This document shows positions 12,789-15,952 of a stretch of 15,952 nucleotides of DNA, piece by piece (position 1 is the first letter of the stretch; each line of letters begins with the position of its first letter). The notes below the pieces were generated by a model that saw nothing but the letters and a program-made list of their open reading frames with translations, was not told the origin of the DNA and made no database searches. The translations under genes were made by a program, and so were the position numbers. The DNA comes from Microcaldota archaeon (GTDB lineage Archaea > Aenigmatarchaeota > Aenigmatarchaeia > QMZP01 > QMZT01). The stretch is taken from NCBI GenBank assembly GCA_013151465.1, contig JAADIF010000076.1, positions 1 through 15,952 of the forward strand. Reading direction: 5' to 3'.

Positions 12789-14051
12789 TCACTTATATCC
12801 ACTATCACTTGCATACTCCGATTCTCCCATATATTCTGATTTCGCTGCATATGTATCAGATGACGTGTCCATAAGATTCAACGTATATCTATCTTCCCCA
12901 TCGCTTTTTTCGTCTTCGTTTTCCTCTCTTTTTATTTTGATTACGGCCTCCCATGCCTCGTAGGCTGGCGGAACAGATGCAACGACCTGCGAACTTGTTG
13001 AAAACCTCCAGACTTCTTCGTGCATGTCTTTGTCTATTGCATAAAGATGGCAGTCCATTGAAGGGAAATATAAAACGTTCTCATAAAGCGTTGGCGGATT
13101 CCATGCGGCAGCGTTCGTTTTGAAGCGCCATAGCTCCTCTCCGCCCAAGGAAACGCAAAACAAGAATCCCTCTTCGCTTCCGAAATATATCTTATCGTCA
13201 TATATTCTGACAGTAACACCTACAAGCGAACCTGGAAGAAATCTCCATAGCTCCTGCCCTTCCTTTGAAATGGCAAAAAGTATCCCGTCGCGGCTGAGAT
13301 GATACAGGACATTTTTATGCATTATCGGTGCTGCGGAGTTTCCGTATTTTCCCGTTTTGAAGCGCCAGATTTCCTGCCCTATCTTCACATTTATTGCATA
13401 GAGATAATTATCGCCGGATGCTATGTATATTATGTCATCGTAGACCTGGCACGGATATTCCATGAATATTTCTCCACCGGTCTTGAAGCGCCATATCAGT
13501 TTTCCTGTGTCTTTGTCAATGCAATAATAATAGCCGTCGTGAGAACCGAAAAGCACCATATTTTTATGAACTGTGATGGCGCAGGAAATCTCAGATCCTG
13601 CCTTGAAGCGCCACACGAGCTTTCCTGTCTTCTGTTCAAGAGCGTATAAATATCCATCCTGAGAACCGGCGAAAACGAGATTGCCTGAAAGTCCGGGCAT
13701 TCCAACACATATCTTTCCTCCTGTCTTGAATTTCCATATCAATTCTCCATCTCTCGCATCAAGGGCATAGATGTTCTTATCGTAGGAGCCCGTAAATATT
13801 ATTCCGCCGTTTTCAACGCATGAATAACCAGCGAATAACCCATCCGCTTTGAACGACCACACCTTTTTTCCTGATTTTGCATCGATGGCATATACATGAG
13901 AATCAAAGGACGATATATACACCACACCGTCCAGAATGAGGGGAATACAGAATATGCTTCCCCCTTCTCCTGCTCTCCACATTCTGTCAAATTTCTTTTC
14001 CTTTCTTATCTCAATAGAATCCGTAACAGTTTCAAAGTTGCCGCCAATCAT
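12789..14051 (-). CDS. Eight-bladed PQQ-type beta-propeller protein with tyrosine-hexad tail (paralog 1)
   Basis: From ATG 14051 the protein is 420 aa. An N-terminal segment (DSIEIRKEKKFDRMWRAGEG) shared with paralog 2 is followed by eight propeller blades, each with a D-x-x-x-Y/F-A-I/L-D strand and a WRFKT/A-type tryptophan strand (for example SHVYAIDAKSGKKVWSFKAD). After the propeller come WEAVIKIKRE, an acidic linker and the tail DTYAAK-SEYMGE-SEYASD-SGYK. A longer frame begins at GTG 14084, but that codon lies inside a TATA-like AATTATAAGT (14083-14092) and its 11 extra residues have no counterpart in paralog 2, so I choose 14051. No signal peptide from this start, so the protein is probably cytoplasmic. 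Nothing shows that it binds PQQ; a scaffold or binding role is as likely. Confidence 0.9.
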   Translation of the reverse strand: MIGGNFETVTDSIEIRKEKKFDRMWRAGEGGSIFCIPLILDGVVYISSFDSHVYAIDAKSGKKVWSFKADGLFAGYSCVENGGIIFTGSYDKNIYALDARDGELIWKFKTGGKICVGMPGLSGNLVFAGSQDGYLYALEQKTGKLVWRFKAGSEISCAITVHKNMVLFGSHDGYYYCIDKDTGKLIWRFKTGGEIFMEYPCQVYDDIIYIASGDNYLYAINVKIGQEIWRFKTGKYGNSAAPIMHKNVLYHLSRDGILFAISKEGQELWRFLPGSLVGVTVRIYDDKIYFGSEEGFLFCVSLGGEELWRFKTNAAAWNPPTLYENVLYFPSMDCHLYAIDKDMHEEVWRFSTSSQVVASVPPAYEAWEAVIKIKREENEDEKSDGEDRYTLNLMDTSSDTYAAKSEYMGESEYASDSGYK

Positions 14052-14080
14052 ACTTAATAATTCGAAGAATGGGATTAAAA

Positions 14081-14093
14081 TCACTTATAATTT
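14081..14093 (-). promoter_or_regulatory. TATA box of propeller paralog 1, with relic SNYK-stop codons
   Basis: Minus-strand AAATTATAAGTGA. The bases can be read GAT TCA AAT TAT AAG TGA (D-S-N-Y-K-stop), nearly the tail ending of paralogs 1 and 3, though no open frame leads into it. It is centred about 37 bp before the ATG at 14051, the same distance as in paralog 2. The rest of 14085-14145 holds nothing else recognisable. Confidence 0.4.
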
Positions 14094-14145
14094 GAATCGG
14101 GCACGTATTGCACACTTCTTGTGGAACACGCTGCACAAGCCTTTG

Positions 14146-15411
14146 CTATGCGTATTCGCTTCCCCCCGCGTACTCGCTCTTTCCTGCGTATTCGGACTGC
14201 ATCGAATAAACGTCTTCTGAGAAATTGAGATTTTTTGCTGCATATGTTTCATCTTCTTCGCGATGTTCATCATCGCCATGATTTTGTATTTTTACAACAA
14301 CTTCCCACCCTTCGTAAGATGACGCTATAGGCGCTTGATTTTTATTGGTCGTTTCAAATCTCCATTTCTCTTCTCCTGTCATTTCGTTAAGTGCATATAC
14401 ATGGCAATCCCATGATGCCACACAAACACAGTTTCCAAAGAAGGAGGCCTTACACCATATGGAGCCGTCTGTCTTGAATCTCCAGATTTCATTGCCTCTC
14501 AAATCAATGCAGTAGAAATTGCTGTCACCCGAACCAAAATAAATCTTTTCTTCATCGAACACCGGGATTGTGCTTATGGAATCGTTCCCAGCGATAAATC
14601 TCCAGAGTTCGCGCCCCTGCAGATCCAATGCATAAAATATGCCGTCTCTTGCTCCATAATAAAGGACATTGTTATAAATACCGGGTGCTGATGTGTTCCC
14701 GTATTTTCCTGTCTTGAATCTCCAGATTTCTATTCCCGTTCTTTTGTCAAGGCAGTATAGATAGTTGTCAAATGAGCCAAAAATTATCATATTATCGTAA
14801 ATCAATGGTTGATGAAGCAGGAACAATTCCGCACCGGTTTTAAATCTCCACAATTCCTGGCCGGTTTTCGCGTCAAGGCAATAAAGATTCTGGTCATATG
14901 ATCCAAAATACATCTTTCCTTCATCAACAACAAATGCCGATGCAATGGAGCTTTCGGTTTTGAACCTCCAGACCTCTTTGCCTGTCTCTTTATCTATCCC
15001 GTATGCATATCCGTCCCGCGAACCGACGCAAACTATGTTGCTAAAGACTGCCGGTGTGCTTCCTATCTCGCCGCCGGTCCTGAATTTCCACACAAGCTTT
15101 CCTGTCTTTGCATCAAGCTTGTAAAGGTGACAATCAAACGAACCTATGTAAAGATAATCGTCCACAACGACGGGAGAAGAATAAAGGATCCCATTATCTG
15201 TCTTGAACATCCATTTAACTTTTCTTTGCTCAAGGTCAAGCGCGTATACGTAACCGTCACGCGCCCCAAAGAAAAGTATGCTACCGTCAAGCAGTGGGTC
15301 AAGGCATATGCTTCCCCCATCACCGGTTTTCCAGAGTCTCTCATAAGACTTTGTTTTTCTAACTTCGATGTTATCAGAAACTGCTCCAGTGCCACCAAAA
15401 TCAAAATCCAT
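14146..15411 (-). CDS. Eight-bladed PQQ-type beta-propeller protein with tyrosine-hexad tail (paralog 2)
   Basis: 421 aa, starting MDFDFGGTGAVSDNIEVRKT, with no signal peptide or membrane segment. Eight blades are countable by their D-x-x-x-Y strands (RDGYVYALD, FDCHLYKLD, RDGYAYGID, YDQNLYCLD, FDNYLYCLD, RDGIFYALD, GDSNFYCID, WDCHVYALN) and by the intervening W-R/K-F-K/R-T strands. The last blade is followed by SYEGWEVVVKI, an acidic stretch (DDEHREEDE) and KNLNFSEDVYSMQ-SEYAGK-SEYAGG-SEYA. Blade order and the N-terminal segment match paralog 1 along the whole length, so the genes arose by tandem duplication. The TATA box 37 bp upstream is formed by the last codons of paralog 3. The ligand is unknown. 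Confidence 0.92.
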   Translation of the reverse strand: MDFDFGGTGAVSDNIEVRKTKSYERLWKTGDGGSICLDPLLDGSILFFGARDGYVYALDLEQRKVKWMFKTDNGILYSSPVVVDDYLYIGSFDCHLYKLDAKTGKLVWKFRTGGEIGSTPAVFSNIVCVGSRDGYAYGIDKETGKEVWRFKTESSIASAFVVDEGKMYFGSYDQNLYCLDAKTGQELWRFKTGAELFLLHQPLIYDNMIIFGSFDNYLYCLDKRTGIEIWRFKTGKYGNTSAPGIYNNVLYYGARDGIFYALDLQGRELWRFIAGNDSISTIPVFDEEKIYFGSGDSNFYCIDLRGNEIWRFKTDGSIWCKASFFGNCVCVASWDCHVYALNEMTGEEKWRFETTNKNQAPIASSYEGWEVVVKIQNHGDDEHREEDETYAAKNLNFSEDVYSMQSEYAGKSEYAGGSEYA

Positions 15412-15440
15412 ACTAAACTGTTGTCTTAATATGTTAAAAG

Positions 15441-15453
15441 ATTATTTATAACC
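15441..15453 (-). promoter_or_regulatory. TATA box of paralog 2 overlapping the stop codon of paralog 3
   Basis: Minus-strand GGTTATAAATAAT. The same bases encode Gly-Tyr-Lys-stop (GGT TAT AAA TAA), the last codons of paralog 3. It is centred about 37 bp before the ATG at 15411. Confidence 0.45.
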
Positions 15454-15952
15454 AGATTCGGACGCGTATTCTGACTTTGTTATATATTCGCTGTGTGCAG
15501 AGTAAGTATCATTGGAGAAATTCAGATCTTTCATTGTGTATGTGTCTTCTTCAATCTCTGTTTTCTCTTCTTCGGCAACTGATATCTTTATCCTGGCCTC
15601 AAACCCCTCTTTTATGGGAGCAAGATATGACTTTTGTAGCGTGCTTGTTGCAAACCTCCACAGGACTTCACCGGTCGATACATCCAGGCAATAAAGATGG
15701 CAATCATATGATCCGAAATAGACGAGATTATCCTTTATAGTTGGAGGGGCAAATATCCCACCTTCCGTCTTGAATCTCCAGATCTCGGTTCCACTAAAGT
15801 CTATATGATAGAAATTATTGTCTTCTGAACCAAAGAAAAGACCTTTATTGTTTGCATCAGGCTGCACAATAACACCCATTTTGTCTGTCTTGAACCTCCA
15901 GATCTCTCTGCCATCAAGCGTCAGTGAATAGAGATTTCCATCTCTTGTAGCA
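15442..15952 (-). CDS. PQQ-type beta-propeller protein with tyrosine-hexad tail (paralog 3, C-terminal part only)
   Basis: The frame is open to the window edge; the visible 169 residues begin ATRDGNLYSLTLDGREIWRF. They hold the last blades (NFYHIDFSGTEIWRFKTEGG, SYDCHLYCLDVSTGEVLWRF), the post-propeller segment EGFEARIKISV, an acidic linker (EEEKTEIEED) and the tail KDLNFSNDTYSAH-SEYITK-SEYASE-SGYK. The 5' end and start are outside the window. An internal ATG at 15879 is not the start because the blade pattern continues upstream of it in frame. It lies 30 bp from paralog 2 in the same orientation. Confidence 0.9.
   Translation of the reverse strand, partial: ATRDGNLYSLTLDGREIWRFKTDKMGVIVQPDANNKGLFFGSEDNNFYHIDFSGTEIWRFKTEGGIFAPPTIKDNLVYFGSYDCHLYCLDVSTGEVLWRFATSTLQKSYLAPIKEGFEARIKISVAEEEKTEIEEDTYTMKDLNFSNDTYSAHSEYITKSEYASESGYK

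Noticed and set aside
14146..14279. Frame ending RARFKL across the paralog 2 stop and the paralog 1 promoter
   Set aside because: Out of frame with the tail repeats. Paralog 2 already has four hexad units, so its SEYA ending is accepted as genuine rather than a frameshift.
12789..15952. Regular short DNA repeats (CTTGAATCTCCAGAT-like) resembling a CRISPR array or minisatellite
   Set aside because: These are the codons of the recurring WRFKT strand of the propeller blades, variable and spaced by coding sequence.

Overview
The window looks archaeal and, by inference only, most like a DPANN-type lineage (Woesearchaeota/Aenigmarchaeota-like). The evidence is: an elongation factor 1A of archaeal type; an archaeal/eukaryal-type IleRS; a tRNA-Val whose 31-nt intron sits at the canonical 37/38 archaeal site with a bulge-helix-bulge fold and no encoded CCA; a degenerate archaeal AdkA next to a DUF106/EMC3-type YidC homologue, the order seen downstream of secY in archaeal ribosomal operons; TATA boxes about 26-37 bp upstream of many start codons (leaderless or near-leaderless genes); and T-run terminators. 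Base composition is moderate, roughly 40-45% GC by eye, with local departures.

Layout. 1-1132 (-): 5' part of ileS. 1322-1549 (-): small conserved-looking protein of unknown function, divergent from tuf. 1798-3075 (+): EF-1A with a strong promoter, a possible 14-codon leader ORF and a poly-T terminator. 3153-4209 (+): degenerate adenylate kinase homologue plus DUF106 membrane insertase. 4247-4350 (+): intron-containing tRNA-Val(UAC). 4351-8420: an accessory island holding a 1023-aa secreted glycosidase-like mosaic protein (-) and a dead 677-bp insertion sequence with perfect 17-bp terminal inverted repeats; a 16-bp near-perfect inverted repeat brackets the region. 8421-9305 (-): membrane-anchored transglutaminase-like protein. 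9456-11048 (-): membrane-anchored fusion of AmmeMemoRadiSam proteins B (Memo) and A (AMMECR1). 11272-12201 (+): stomatin/SPFH protein. 12247-12780 (+): CYTH-domain phosphohydrolase/cyclase-like protein. 12789-15952 (-): tandem array of at least three paralogous eight-bladed PQQ-type beta-propellers, the last running off the window.

The left part is translation and membrane-insertion housekeeping. The middle is a cell-surface/accessory region (secreted glycosidase-like protein, transglutaminase, IS remnant). The right part is the most unusual: the propeller paralogs have no signal peptide, share a conserved N-terminal segment, and each ends in an acidic linker followed by four six-residue repeats with one tyrosine at the third position of each (xxYxxx, mostly SEYxxx). 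I do not recognise this tail from any named family; it is the best candidate for something undescribed.
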